In this document: positions 1-8,361 of the stretch, piece by piece
How the letters are laid out: each line of letters starts with the position of its first letter
How positions within the stretch are numbered: the stretch's first letter is position 1
NCBI GenBank assembly: GCA_007120575.1
Contig: SKNJ01000039.1
Location: forward strand, 1 to 14,647
Length of the DNA: 14,647 nt
Source of the DNA: Thioalkalivibrio sp.
GTDB lineage: Bacteria; Pseudomonadota; Gammaproteobacteria; Ectothiorhodospirales; Ectothiorhodospiraceae
Direction: 5' to 3'
The notes under the pieces: model-generated
Database searches by the model: none
What the model was told of the DNA's origin: nothing
What the model saw: only the letters and a program-made list of their open reading frames with translations
Program-made: the position numbers and the translations under genes

Positions 1-2
1 AG

Positions 3-314
3 CAAACCCTGCCGGTGCTGGAACGCCTGATCGAAGGCTACGACTACTACCGCTCGCTGGGCCGCTTCCGCCACCTGGTCAAGGCCGGGATCAACCTGAA
101 GATCCTCGACATGCTGGGCATGACCCTGGTCGGCACCCCCGCCGAATGCCGCGCACGCATCGAGGAGCTGCGCGCCGCCGGGGTCGACCAGGTCCTGCTG
201 GCGTTCGGCGCCGGCGCGGTCCCGCATGCCCTGGCGGAGGAATCCCTGCGCTGCTTCGCCGAAGAGGTCATGCCCGCGTTCAGCGACACCGCCAGCGTCC
301 GCGCGGCGACCTGA
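3..314 (+). CDS. LLM-class (luciferase-like) flavin-dependent oxidoreductase, C-terminal part
   Basis: The reading frame is open from the left edge of the window, so only the last 103 residues are visible and the true start lies outside. The segment with GTPAECRARIEELRAAGVDQ followed by VLL is the typical C-terminal helix-strand unit of bacterial luciferase-like (LLM) flavin/F420 oxidoreductases. The ending EEVMPAF is also common there. These enzymes use reduced flavin to oxidise or reduce small organic substrates in the cytoplasm; substrate and cofactor (FMN or F420) cannot be told from this piece. The stop is followed 7 nt later by the epimerase start, so the two are probably co-transcribed. 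Family assignment is fairly safe, function is open. Confidence 0.75.
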   Translation, partial: QTLPVLERLIEGYDYYRSLGRFRHLVKAGINLKILDMLGMTLVGTPAECRARIEELRAAGVDQVLLAFGAGAVPHALAEESLRCFAEEVMPAFSDTASVRAAT

Positions 315-321
315 GCCCGCG

Positions 322-1275
322 ATGCAGGTCGCCGTCACCGGCGCCGCCGGCCGCCTGGGACAGGTCCTGCTGCCAGCCCTGGCCCGCGATCCCGCCATCA
401 CCCGGGTCCTCGCGCTGGACCGCCGGCCGATCGTCCCGCCTTCCGCGGCCGCGTCCGTCGACGCCCGCGAACTGGCGCTCGAAGACCTGCGACCCGCAAC
501 CCTCGCCGGGACCGGCACCCTGGTCCATCTCGCCTTTCAGCTGATGGGCGGGCACGGCGGCCCCCGGCGCCACGACCGCGACTGGGTCCGGGAACAGAAC
601 GTATCCCTGGCCCGGCAAGTGTTCGAAAACGCACGCGCGGCTGGCGTCCGGCACCTGGTGTTTCTCTCCAGCGCCGCGGTCTACGGGCCGTGGCCGGACT
701 CGCCGCGCCCCCTGCGCGAGGACCACCCACCCCGCCCGCGCTTTCCCTATGCCCACGACAAGGTGGCAGTGGAGGAGGCCCTGCATGCACTCGGCACGCG
801 CCACCCCGATCTGCGGGTCACCATCCTGCGCCCGCCGGCGATCGTCGGACCGCATGCCCACCCGCTGCTGCAGCGTATCGCGCGCGGGCGCCTGTACCCG
901 ACCGGCCCCGGTCACCCGGTACAGATCCTGTGGGAGGACGACGCCGCGGACGCGATCGTGCGCGCGGTGACCGGCGTCGTTCCCGGGGTCTTCAACCTGG
1001 CCACCGCACCGGCCTGGTCGCTGCGCGCGATGGCACGCCATCGGCGCCGCTGGGCCCTGCCGGTCCCCCTGCCCCTGATCCGCGCCCTGCACCCGCTGGC
1101 CTGGCGCCTGAGCGCCGCCGCCGGAGACCCCGGCTGGGTACAGGGCCTGGACGGCCCACTGGAACTGGATTGCAGCCGTGCCCATACCCAACTCGGCTGG
1201 ACGCCGCGGGTCTCCACCCCCGAATGTCTGGAAAGACTTCGATCCACCCGCACACCCACAACCCCCGCCCCGTAG
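322..1275 (+). CDS. NAD(P)-dependent epimerase/dehydratase family protein (extended SDR)
   Basis: A 317-residue protein starting at ATG 322, seven bases after the preceding stop. The N-terminus MQVAVTGAAGRLGQ carries the Rossmann TGxxGxxG nucleotide-binding motif. FLSSAAVYG is the usual strand with the catalytic Ser/Thr region, and YAHDK is the YxxxK catalytic pair of short-chain dehydrogenases. ILRPPAIVGP is the usual substrate-side strand after it. The size fits extended SDRs that act on nucleotide sugars or related NAD-bound substrates. The substrate is not identifiable. The TAG stop at 1273-1275 lies inside the GTAG head of a REP-like repeat, so the last residues (proline- and threonine-rich) may reflect insertion of the repeat into the 3' end. 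Family confidence is high; specific role unknown. Confidence 0.85.
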   Translation: MQVAVTGAAGRLGQVLLPALARDPAITRVLALDRRPIVPPSAAASVDARELALEDLRPATLAGTGTLVHLAFQLMGGHGGPRRHDRDWVREQNVSLARQVFENARAAGVRHLVFLSSAAVYGPWPDSPRPLREDHPPRPRFPYAHDKVAVEEALHALGTRHPDLRVTILRPPAIVGPHAHPLLQRIARGRLYPTGPGHPVQILWEDDAADAIVRAVTGVVPGVFNLATAPAWSLRAMARHRRRWALPVPLPLIRALHPLAWRLSAAAGDPGWVQGLDGPLELDCSRAHTQLGWTPRVSTPECLERLRSTRTPTTPAP

Positions 1276-1339
1276 GCGGCGAACCCCTCGCCGATCCGGC
1301 CTGGCCAGCGCCCCATCGCCCAGAGGGCTGGGCTCCTGC
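1272..1339. repeat. REP-like inverted pair (copy A)
   Basis: Two palindromic elements face each other. The forward one (1272-1300) starts GTAGGCGGCGAACCCCTCGC. Its stem CGGCGA/TCGCCG closes on an ACCCC loop. The reverse one (1308-1339) read on the minus strand starts GCAGGAGCCCAGCCCTCTGG, with stem GCCCAG/CTGGGC around CCCT. Related pairs lie at 11006-11174, 13405-13474 and 14452-14521. The head-stem-tail form resembles bacterial REP/BIME elements. Confidence 0.85.
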
Positions 1340-1361
1340 GCGATCGAGGCCCTGGAACCCT

Positions 1362-1387
1362 GCAGGAACCGGCCCCGCCGGCGAACC
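1362..1387 (+). repeat. Divergent single REP-like element
   Basis: GCAGGAACCGGCCCCGCCGG followed by CGAACC has the same design as the neighbouring repeats: a GCAGGA head, a 5-bp stem CCGGC/GCCGG around a CCC loop, then a CGA tail. It has no clear reverse partner. It looks like a diverged or different-family member; lower certainty than the paired copies. Confidence 0.5.
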
Positions 1388-1450
1388 AGCGCCAGGTCTA
1401 CCCCGACCGCAGGCAGGCGCTTCGGGCACAGGGCACCCCCGGGGATCGGG

Positions 1451-1456
1451 TACAAT
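1451..1456 (+). promoter_or_regulatory. Possible -10 element upstream of the antiporter-kdsD-lpt operon
   Basis: TACAAT lies 42 nt before the antiporter ATG and is an AT-rich spot in very GC-rich surroundings. No good -35 hexamer sits 16-18 nt upstream. The rest of the 1276-1498 gap holds the REP-like repeats described separately and nothing coding that I can support. Confidence 0.35.
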
Positions 1457-1498
1457 GCACCCCCCGCACACCCCTGTCTCCAGTTTCGCGAGCTGCGC

Positions 1499-2482
1499 AT
1501 GTCCCTGGCATTGCCCCTGCTGGCCGTGATCGGCGGCCTGATCGTCCTGGTCTGGAGCGCCGACCGCTTCGTGTTCGGCGCCTCGGCCCTGGCCCGCAAC
1601 CTCGGGGTCACCCCGCTGCTGATCGGGCTGACCGTAGTCGCGTTCGGGACCTCGGCCCCGGAAGTCCTGGTCTCGATCCTCGCCAGTGTGCAGGGCAATC
1701 CGGGCCTGGCGGTCGGCAATGCGCTCGGCTCCAACATCGCCAACATCGCCCTGGTCCTGGGGGCCACCGCCCTGATCCTGCCACTGACCATCAGTCACGG
1801 CCTGGTCTGGCGCGAACTGCCGATCCTGCTCGGTGCCAGCGTGGTGGTGCTATTGCTGCTGCTCGACGGGGTTCTCGGCCGGATCGAGGGGATCTTCCTG
1901 CTGGCCGGGCTGGCCGCATTCACCACCTGGGTGATCCTCGCCGGCCGGCGCGCCCAGCAGACCGCCGGCGGGACACCCCCGGAGTTTGCGCAGGCGCAGG
2001 CTGCCGCCGTCCCGGAGGCAACCCCGATACGTCCCGCGCTGGCCTGGCTGGGAGCCGGCCTGCTGCTGCTCCTGGGCAGCAGTCAGGCGCTGGTTTGGGG
2101 GGCAGTAGAGATCGCCGAGGCACTGGGCGTCAGCGACCTGGTGATCGGCCTTAGCATTGTCGCCATCGGCACCAGCCTGCCGGAGCTCGCAACCTCGGTC
2201 GCCGCCGCGCTGCGCCGCGAGGCGGGACTGGCGATCGGCAACGTAATCGGTTCCAATCTGTTCAACCTGCTGGCAGTCCTCGCGATCCCCGGCCTGCTGG
2301 CCCCGCTGACGGTGGAACCGGCGGTGCTGACCCGCGACTACCCGATGATGCTGGGGCTCACCGCGCTGCTGTTCCTGCTCGCGCTGAGTAGCGGACGACG
2401 GATCCGGCGCTGGCATGGTGCCCTTCTCCTGGCGCTGTTCGCGGGCTACCTTGTATATCTGGCATTCACGGCGACCCCATGA
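1499..2482 (+). CDS. yrbG: Calcium/sodium antiporter, CaCA family (YrbG type)
   Basis: A 327-residue inner-membrane protein made almost entirely of hydrophobic segments. It shows the two inverted alpha repeats of the Ca2+:cation antiporter family. Repeat 1 has GTSAPE at residues 50-55 and GNALGSNIAN at about 73-82. Repeat 2 has GTSLPE at 224-229 followed by GNVIGSNLFN. The conserved glutamates and asparagines line the ion site in this family. A hydrophilic loop at about 155-180 joins the two halves. Family members exchange Na+ for Ca2+; the physiological cargo here is inferred. The ATG at 1499 is used because the protein begins directly with the first membrane segment. Its TGA overlaps the kdsD ATG (ATGA), as expected for a yrbG-kdsD operon. 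Confidence 0.92.
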   Translation: MSLALPLLAVIGGLIVLVWSADRFVFGASALARNLGVTPLLIGLTVVAFGTSAPEVLVSILASVQGNPGLAVGNALGSNIANIALVLGATALILPLTISHGLVWRELPILLGASVVVLLLLLDGVLGRIEGIFLLAGLAAFTTWVILAGRRAQQTAGGTPPEFAQAQAAAVPEATPIRPALAWLGAGLLLLLGSSQALVWGAVEIAEALGVSDLVIGLSIVAIGTSLPELATSVAAALRREAGLAIGNVIGSNLFNLLAVLAIPGLLAPLTVEPAVLTRDYPMMLGLTALLFLLALSSGRRIRRWHGALLLALFAGYLVYLAFTATP

Positions 2483-3456
2483 CCTTCAACCCCGACACCA
2501 CCCGCGCACTGGCCCTCGCCGTACTGCAGAACGAGGCGGAGGCCGTGCGTCAGCTTCAGGAGCGCATCGACGACGCGTTCCTGCGCGCCTGCCAGTTCAT
2601 CCTCGGCTGTCGCGGTCGGGTCGTGGTCACCGGCATGGGGAAGTCCGGGCATATCGGCAACAAGCTGGCCGCGACCCTGGCCTCCACCGGGACCCCGGCG
2701 TTCTTCGTCCACCCGGGCGAGGCCAGCCACGGTGACCTTGGCATGATCACCCGCGACGACGTGGTGATCGCGCTGTCCAACTCCGGCGAGACCGACGAGA
2801 TCCTCACCATCCTGCCGCTGATCCGGCGCCTCGACGTGCCGCTGATCGCGATGACCGGCAACCCCGGCTCGCGCCTCGGCCGCGACGCCAGCGTGCACCT
2901 GGATGTGAGCGTGGAGCGCGAGGCCTGCCCGCTGGGGCTGGCTCCAACCTCCAGCACCACCGCCGCGCTGGCGATGGGCGATGCGCTGGCAATCGCGGTG
3001 CTGGATGCACGGGGCTTCACCGCCAACGACTTTGCCCGCTCCCACCCCGGCGGGCGGCTGGGTCGGCGACTGCTGATCCACGTCGCGGACATCATGCACA
3101 CCGGTGACGCGATCCCGCGCGTGACGCCCGACACCGGACTGAAGGACGCCCTGTTCGAGATCACCCGCAAGGGTCTGGGCCTGGTCATCATCTGCGACGG
3201 CGAGGCGCGCATCCTGGGCGTGTTCACCGATGGCGATCTGCGCCGCACCCTGGATCGCGGCCACAGCCTGGACACCCTGACCATCGGCGAGGCGATGACC
3301 CCCGGCGGCCATACCGCGCGTCCGGAATGGCTCGCGGTCGAGGCCCTGGAGATGATGGAGAGCCGGCGTATCAGTGCCCTGCCGGTCGCCGACGACCAGC
3401 AGCGCCTGCTGGGCGTCATCAACATGCACGACCTGCTGCGCGCGGGGGTGGCCTGA
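2479..3456 (+). CDS. kdsD: Arabinose 5-phosphate isomerase KdsD
   Basis: A 325-residue enzyme that converts ribulose 5-phosphate to arabinose 5-phosphate, the first step of KDO synthesis for lipopolysaccharide. An N-terminal SIS sugar-isomerase domain (about residues 40-180) carries GMGKSGHIGNK at 52-62 and SNSGETDE. It is followed by two CBS domains (about 206-325). Aligning to the catalytic residues reported for E. coli KdsD (Lys59, Glu111, Glu152, His193), the counterparts Lys55, Glu107, Glu148 and His189 are all present. The start ATG overlaps the antiporter stop by 4 nt, and the stop overlaps the kdsC ATG by one base (TGATG). Both point to translational coupling. The length matches the family. 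Confidence 0.97.
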   Translation: MTFNPDTTRALALAVLQNEAEAVRQLQERIDDAFLRACQFILGCRGRVVVTGMGKSGHIGNKLAATLASTGTPAFFVHPGEASHGDLGMITRDDVVIALSNSGETDEILTILPLIRRLDVPLIAMTGNPGSRLGRDASVHLDVSVEREACPLGLAPTSSTTAALAMGDALAIAVLDARGFTANDFARSHPGGRLGRRLLIHVADIMHTGDAIPRVTPDTGLKDALFEITRKGLGLVIICDGEARILGVFTDGDLRRTLDRGHSLDTLTIGEAMTPGGHTARPEWLAVEALEMMESRRISALPVADDQQRLLGVINMHDLLRAGVA

Positions 3457-3992
3457 TGCCGCTCGACCCCGAGGCCCTGCATGCGGCGCAGCAGGCGGTC
3501 CGCCTGCTGATCCTGGACGTGGACGGCGTACTGACCGACGGCAGCCTGTTCCTCGGCGACGCCGGCGAGCAGTACAAGGCGTTCCACAGCCGCGACGGCC
3601 ATGGCATCCGCCTGGCGCTGGACGGCGGCCTGGAAGTGGCCGTGCTGACCGGACGCACCTCCGCGGTGGTCGAACACCGCATGCGCGACCTCGGCGTCGC
3701 GCACCTGATCCAGGGGCGCCGCGACAAGGGCGCGGCCCTGCACGAGCTGCTGGCCACCACCGGGCACGCGCCCGCCGAGGCCGCGTTCGTCGGCGACGAC
3801 ATCGTCGACCTCCCGGCGATGCGCCGGGTCGGCCTGGGTATCGCGGTCGGCGATGCACACCCGCTGACGCGCGAACACGCCCACTGGGTCACCCGCGCAC
3901 ACGGCGGCCACGGCGCGGTGCGCGAAATCTGCGAAGAACTGCTGGAAGCGCAGGGCCGGTTACAGGCCCTGCTGGCAGCGTACCTCGCGTGA
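3456..3992 (+). CDS. kdsC: 3-deoxy-D-manno-octulosonate 8-phosphate phosphatase KdsC
   Basis: A 178-residue HAD-superfamily phosphatase that removes phosphate from KDO 8-phosphate to give KDO. HAD motif I is DVDGVLTDG with the nucleophile Asp21 and the acid/base Asp23. Motif II is the Thr of VLTGRTS. The motif III lysine is in RRDKG. Motif IV is GDDIVD, which binds Mg2+. The protein lacks a cap domain, as is usual for the tetrameric KdsC group. It overlaps kdsD by one base, and its TGA overlaps the GTG start of lptC (GTGA). All motifs are intact, so it should be active. Confidence 0.96.
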   Translation: MPLDPEALHAAQQAVRLLILDVDGVLTDGSLFLGDAGEQYKAFHSRDGHGIRLALDGGLEVAVLTGRTSAVVEHRMRDLGVAHLIQGRRDKGAALHELLATTGHAPAEAAFVGDDIVDLPAMRRVGLGIAVGDAHPLTREHAHWVTRAHGGHGAVREICEELLEAQGRLQALLAAYLA

Positions 3993-4585
3993 GCGGCACC
4001 CTGCACCCCATTTACGGGCTCGCGATCGCAGCCATCGCGGCCGGGCTGTTTCCGCCGGCCGCCACAGCGCAGTCCGCCCCCGTGCCCGAGGGCGACCCGA
4101 CCCTGGAAATCACGCAATTCGCCCTGCACGTCACCGACGCGACCGGTCGGCCCAGCTACCAGCTGGAGGGCACCCGCCTGCGCGAGTTCGGACGCAACGG
4201 CCCGCAGTACATCGACGACCCGCGCCTGGACCTGCTGGATGCCCGCGGCCTGGAATGGCGCTGGACCGCGCCCGAGGCGCTGTACCGGCGCGATCGCGCC
4301 CGCCTGGAACTGTTCGGACCCACCCTCGGGCTGCAACCGGCGCGCGACGACCGGGTCCGAACCGAGATCGACAGCCGCGACGTGCAGGTAGACACCGAGA
4401 CCCTGATCGCCACCAGCGAGCAGCGCGCCACGTTGCGCCAGCCCGGGCTGCTGCATTCCGGGGTGGGCCTGCGTCTGGACTCTCGGGCGGATACCATGGT
4501 CCTGTTCAGCGATGTCTATACCCGCTACAGCCAATCGTCCGAGGAGGACGCAGCCAATGCACCCGCGACACCCTTGGCCGAATGA
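3989..4585 (+). CDS. lptC: LPS export periplasmic membrane-anchored protein LptC
   Basis: A 198-residue protein starting at GTG 3989, which overlaps the kdsC stop. The N-terminus has a single hydrophobic segment (about residues 6-28) that would anchor it in the inner membrane. The rest is a periplasmic beta-rich domain with the LptC-family pattern, including YQLEGTRLREFG and ending in a DTMVLFSDVYTRY-like strand. In the Lpt machine, LptC receives LPS from LptBFG and hands it to LptA. The length is close to the roughly 190 residues of E. coli LptC. Sequence identity in this family is low, so the call rests on the pattern plus its place between kdsC and lptA. Its 3' end overlaps lptA by 29 nt. 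Confidence 0.9.
   Translation: MSGTLHPIYGLAIAAIAAGLFPPAATAQSAPVPEGDPTLEITQFALHVTDATGRPSYQLEGTRLREFGRNGPQYIDDPRLDLLDARGLEWRWTAPEALYRRDRARLELFGPTLGLQPARDDRVRTEIDSRDVQVDTETLIATSEQRATLRQPGLLHSGVGLRLDSRADTMVLFSDVYTRYSQSSEEDAANAPATPLAE
4542..4548 (+). promoter_or_regulatory. Shine-Dalgarno site of lptA
   Basis: AGGAGGA sits 8 nt before ATG 4557 and lies inside the end of lptC. It decides the lptA start in favour of 4557 over an in-frame ATG at 4512. Confidence 0.8.
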
Positions 4586-5117
4586 CCCGCGCAGGGCACC
4601 GGGCAGGTGGCTCGGCGCGGCACGCGTCGCACGCCGGCTCCTGCTCCCGGTCTGCCTGCTGCTGCCACTGGCGGCGCTCGCGCAGCCGCCCGACGGCGAC
4701 GCACTCCCGGTGGAGATCGCCGCGGACCGCGCCGAGGTCGACGAGCGCCAGGGCATCAGCACCTACCATGGCGACGTAGTGCTCACCCATGGCGAGATGA
4801 CCCTGGAAGCGGACACCCTTACCATCCACACCCGCGAGCGCCGTCCACACACCCTGGAGGCGCACGGCGCACCCGCGCGCCTGGAAGCCCCGGATCCGGA
4901 GACCGGGGCAATGCGCATCGCCACCGCCGCGCGCATCGACTACCTGCTCGACGAGGAACGCGTGATCCTGGTCGGCGCGGCCCGCGTGCAGACCCCCACC
5001 GAGGACGCGCGCGCCGAGCGCATCACCTACGATCTGCGCAGCGACAGCATCCAGGCCGAACGCGGCGAGGGCGAAGACCAGCGCGTGCGCATCACCATCC
5101 AGCCGGGCGAGGAATGA
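4557..5117 (+). CDS. lptA: LPS transport periplasmic bridge protein LptA
   Basis: A 186-residue precursor. Residues 1 to about 42 form a signal peptide with a long arginine-rich start, a leucine-rich core and a likely cleavage after AALA. The mature part begins the OstA/LptA beta-jellyroll: PVEIAADRAEVDERQG, then GISTYHGDVVLTHGEMTLEAD, which is the classic LptA motif for a transported LPS groove. LptA forms the periplasmic bridge from LptC to LptD. The start was chosen by the strong ribosome-binding site at 4542-4548. The gene overlaps lptC by 29 nt and its stop overlaps the lptB ATG (ATGA). The acidic tail ending in PGEE is lineage-specific detail. Confidence 0.94.
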   Translation: MHPRHPWPNDPRRAPGRWLGAARVARRLLLPVCLLLPLAALAQPPDGDALPVEIAADRAEVDERQGISTYHGDVVLTHGEMTLEADTLTIHTRERRPHTLEAHGAPARLEAPDPETGAMRIATAARIDYLLDEERVILVGAARVQTPTEDARAERITYDLRSDSIQAERGEGEDQRVRITIQPGEE

Positions 5118-5875
5118 ACCCGACCACCGCCCAGCCCGCGAGCGATTCCGGCCAGCACCTGATCGGCCGCGAACTGACCAAGCGCTACGGCCAGCGCACG
5201 GTGCTCGACCGGGTCAACGTGGACCTCGCCCCGGGCGAGGTCGTCGGCCTGCTGGGCCCCAATGGCGCCGGCAAGACGACCTGCTTCTACGGGCTGGTCG
5301 GGCTGATCCGCCCGGATGCCGGGCATATCAGTCTGGCCGGTCAGGACATCACCCAGGCCCCGATCCACGAGCGTGCCCGGGCGGGCCTGGGCTACCTGCC
5401 GCAGGAGGCATCGATCTTCCGCCGCCTGAGCGTATGGAACAACATCCAGGCGGTACTCGAACTGCGCCCGGAGCTGGACCGCCACGAACGGCGCCGGATC
5501 GGAGACGAGCTGATCGAGGAGTTCCAGCTCGAAACCGTCCGCCACAGTCCGGGAATCGCCCTGTCCGGCGGCGAGCGGCGGCGCGCCGAGATCGCCCGGG
5601 CGCTGGCCGGAGACCCCCGCTTCATCTGCCTGGACGAGCCATTTGCCGGAGTCGACCCGATCTCGGTGGGCGACATTCAGGCCGTCATCACCCACCTGGC
5701 CACGCGCGGGATCGGGGTGCTGATCTCCGATCACAACGTCCGCGAGACCCTGCGCATCTGCAGTCGCGCCTATATTCTCAGCGAGGGGAAACTTCTCAGT
5801 GCCGGCACGCCGCAGGCCCTGCTGGACGACCCCCAGGTACGCCGGGTGTATCTCGGCGAGCACTTCGAGCTGTGA
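5114..5875 (+). CDS. lptB: LPS export ABC transporter ATPase LptB
   Basis: A 253-residue cytoplasmic ATPase that powers LPS extraction with LptF and LptG (not in this window). The Walker A motif GPNGAGKTT is at residues 48-56, the signature LSGGE at 150-154, Walker B FICLDEPFAGVDP with catalytic Glu175, and the switch His207 in SDHNVRET. The sequences YLPQEASIFRRLSVWNN and DEPFAGVDPISV are characteristic of LptB rather than other ABC ATPases. There is a roughly 15-residue extension before the ABC core (MNPTTAQPASDSGQ). The ATG overlaps the lptA stop, so it is translated with the operon. It is the last gene before a 127-nt gap. Confidence 0.97.
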   Translation: MNPTTAQPASDSGQHLIGRELTKRYGQRTVLDRVNVDLAPGEVVGLLGPNGAGKTTCFYGLVGLIRPDAGHISLAGQDITQAPIHERARAGLGYLPQEASIFRRLSVWNNIQAVLELRPELDRHERRRIGDELIEEFQLETVRHSPGIALSGGERRRAEIARALAGDPRFICLDEPFAGVDPISVGDIQAVITHLATRGIGVLISDHNVRETLRICSRAYILSEGKLLSAGTPQALLDDPQVRRVYLGEHFEL

Positions 5876-5960
5876 GCGTGCGCGGCGGGCCCTTCCCGGG
5901 ATACGTCCGGTCCGCCTTCCCGCGGCGCGCCCGGCACGCGAATTCATGCTCCATTCGGGG

Positions 5961-5966
5961 TAAGAT
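5961..5966 (+). promoter_or_regulatory. Possible -10 element upstream of rpoN
   Basis: TAAGAT is the only AT-rich hexamer in the 127-nt gap between lptB and rpoN. No fitting -35 is visible. If used, transcription would begin near 5973, about 30 nt before the rpoN start. Confidence 0.3.
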
Positions 5967-5973
5967 TTTCGGT

Positions 5974-6002
5974 ATGGCTACCACCCGTCGGACCCGCCCG
6001 CG

Positions 6003-6009
<7 letters not shown>
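5974..6009 (+). other. Short upstream ORF overlapping the rpoN start
   Basis: ATG 5974 opens an 11-codon frame (MATTRRTRPRC) ending in TGA at 6007-6009. The rpoN ATG at 6003 lies inside its last codons. No good ribosome-binding site precedes rpoN itself, so reinitiation after this mini-ORF is conceivable. This could equally be chance. Confidence 0.25.
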
Positions 6010-7502
<1,493 letters not shown>

Positions 7503-7504
7503 CC

Positions 7505-7843
7505 ATGCAAATCAACCTGACCGGCCACCATGTCGATATTACCGACGCCCTGCGCGACTACGTCAACGAGAAGTTCGCGAAGCTGGAGCGGCATTTCGAC
7601 AAGGTGATCGACGTGCATGTGGTGCTGACCCACGAAAAGACCCAGAACCTGCACAACAAGGCCGAAGCCAACCTCCAGGTCAGCGGCAATCACATCCACG
7701 CCGAAGCCAGTCACGACGACATGTACGCCGCGATCGACGGCCTGATCGACAAGGTCGACCGCCAGCTGATCAAGCACAAGGAGAAGGTCAAGGATCACCA
7801 CCGTGCCGAGGGCGCCCAGCGCAACCGCGAGCCGACCGAATAA
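7505..7843 (+). CDS. hpf: Ribosome hibernation promoting factor, short form
   Basis: A 112-residue protein of the HPF/YfiA family. It starts MQINLTGHHVDITDALRDYV and contains the basic helix FAKLERHFDKVIDVHVVL and the HDDMYAAIDGLIDKVDRQL segment typical of the family. It binds the 30S decoding centre and helps form inactive ribosome dimers in stationary phase. There is no long C-terminal dimerisation domain, so it is the short type, as in E. coli. A ribosome-binding site AGGAG (7493-7497) is 7 nt before the ATG, and only 2 nt separate it from the rpoN stop. The hpf gene follows rpoN in many proteobacteria. Confidence 0.96.
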   Translation: MQINLTGHHVDITDALRDYVNEKFAKLERHFDKVIDVHVVLTHEKTQNLHNKAEANLQVSGNHIHAEASHDDMYAAIDGLIDKVDRQLIKHKEKVKDHHRAEGAQRNREPTE

Positions 7844-7847
7844 AACC

Positions 7848-8309
7848 ATGTCCATTGCCGAGCTGTTCACCCCCGAGCGAATCCTGCTGGAGCCCGAATG
7901 CTCCAGCAAGAAACGGGCACTCGAGACCCTGGCGGAACTGCTCGCCAGCGGGGACGACGGGCCGGGCACCGGCGCCACGTTCGAGGCGCTGTCGGCGCGC
8001 GAGAAACTCGGCTCCACCGGGCTGGGCCATGGGATCGCCATCCCGCATGGGCGGCTGGGCGAGCTGAACGATCCGCGGGTCGCGGTCCTGCGCCTGGACC
8101 GCGGGGTCGATTTCGACGCCATGGACCACGAGCCGGTCGATATCCTGATCGGCCTGCTGGTCCCCGAAGCCGCCACCAGCGAGCACCTGGACCTGCTGGC
8201 CCAGCTTGCGCGCGGGATCTCGCAGCCGGACACCATCGCATCCCTGCGCCGCGCCGCGGACACCAGGGGGCTGGAGGGAGCGCTGCGGGCGGCGTTCGCC
8301 TCCGGCTAA
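7848..8309 (+). CDS. ptsN: PTS IIA-like nitrogen-regulatory protein PtsN (EIIA-Ntr)
   Basis: A 153-residue EIIA-Ntr protein of the nitrogen PTS. The phospho-acceptor is His67 in the motif GHGIAIPHGR, matching E. coli His73. The preceding REKLGSTGLG segment is the family signature. In other bacteria PtsN does not carry sugar; its phosphorylation state controls potassium uptake and sensor kinases. It lies 4 nt after hpf. The start was chosen by the family N-terminus (MSIAELFTPERI). There is no strong Shine-Dalgarno, so coupling to hpf is likely. Confidence 0.96.
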   Translation: MSIAELFTPERILLEPECSSKKRALETLAELLASGDDGPGTGATFEALSAREKLGSTGLGHGIAIPHGRLGELNDPRVAVLRLDRGVDFDAMDHEPVDILIGLLVPEAATSEHLDLLAQLARGISQPDTIASLRRAADTRGLEGALRAAFASG

Positions 8310-8361
8310 TGTCCACGATGCCCCCGCATCACGCCACCAGCCAGCCCCCCGGGATCCGGGC

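Noticed and set aside
1272..1339. Intrinsic terminators at the repeat hairpins
   Set aside because: None of the hairpins is followed by a T-run, so they were listed as repeats; an effect on transcript ends remains possible.
280..1791. Long open frame on the minus strand
   Set aside because: It lies antisense to the epimerase and the antiporter, both with clear family motifs. High GC makes such shadow frames long; no motif is visible in it.
2446..3911. Long minus-strand frames opposite kdsD and kdsC
   Set aside because: They are shadows of two enzymes whose catalytic residues are all present on the plus strand.
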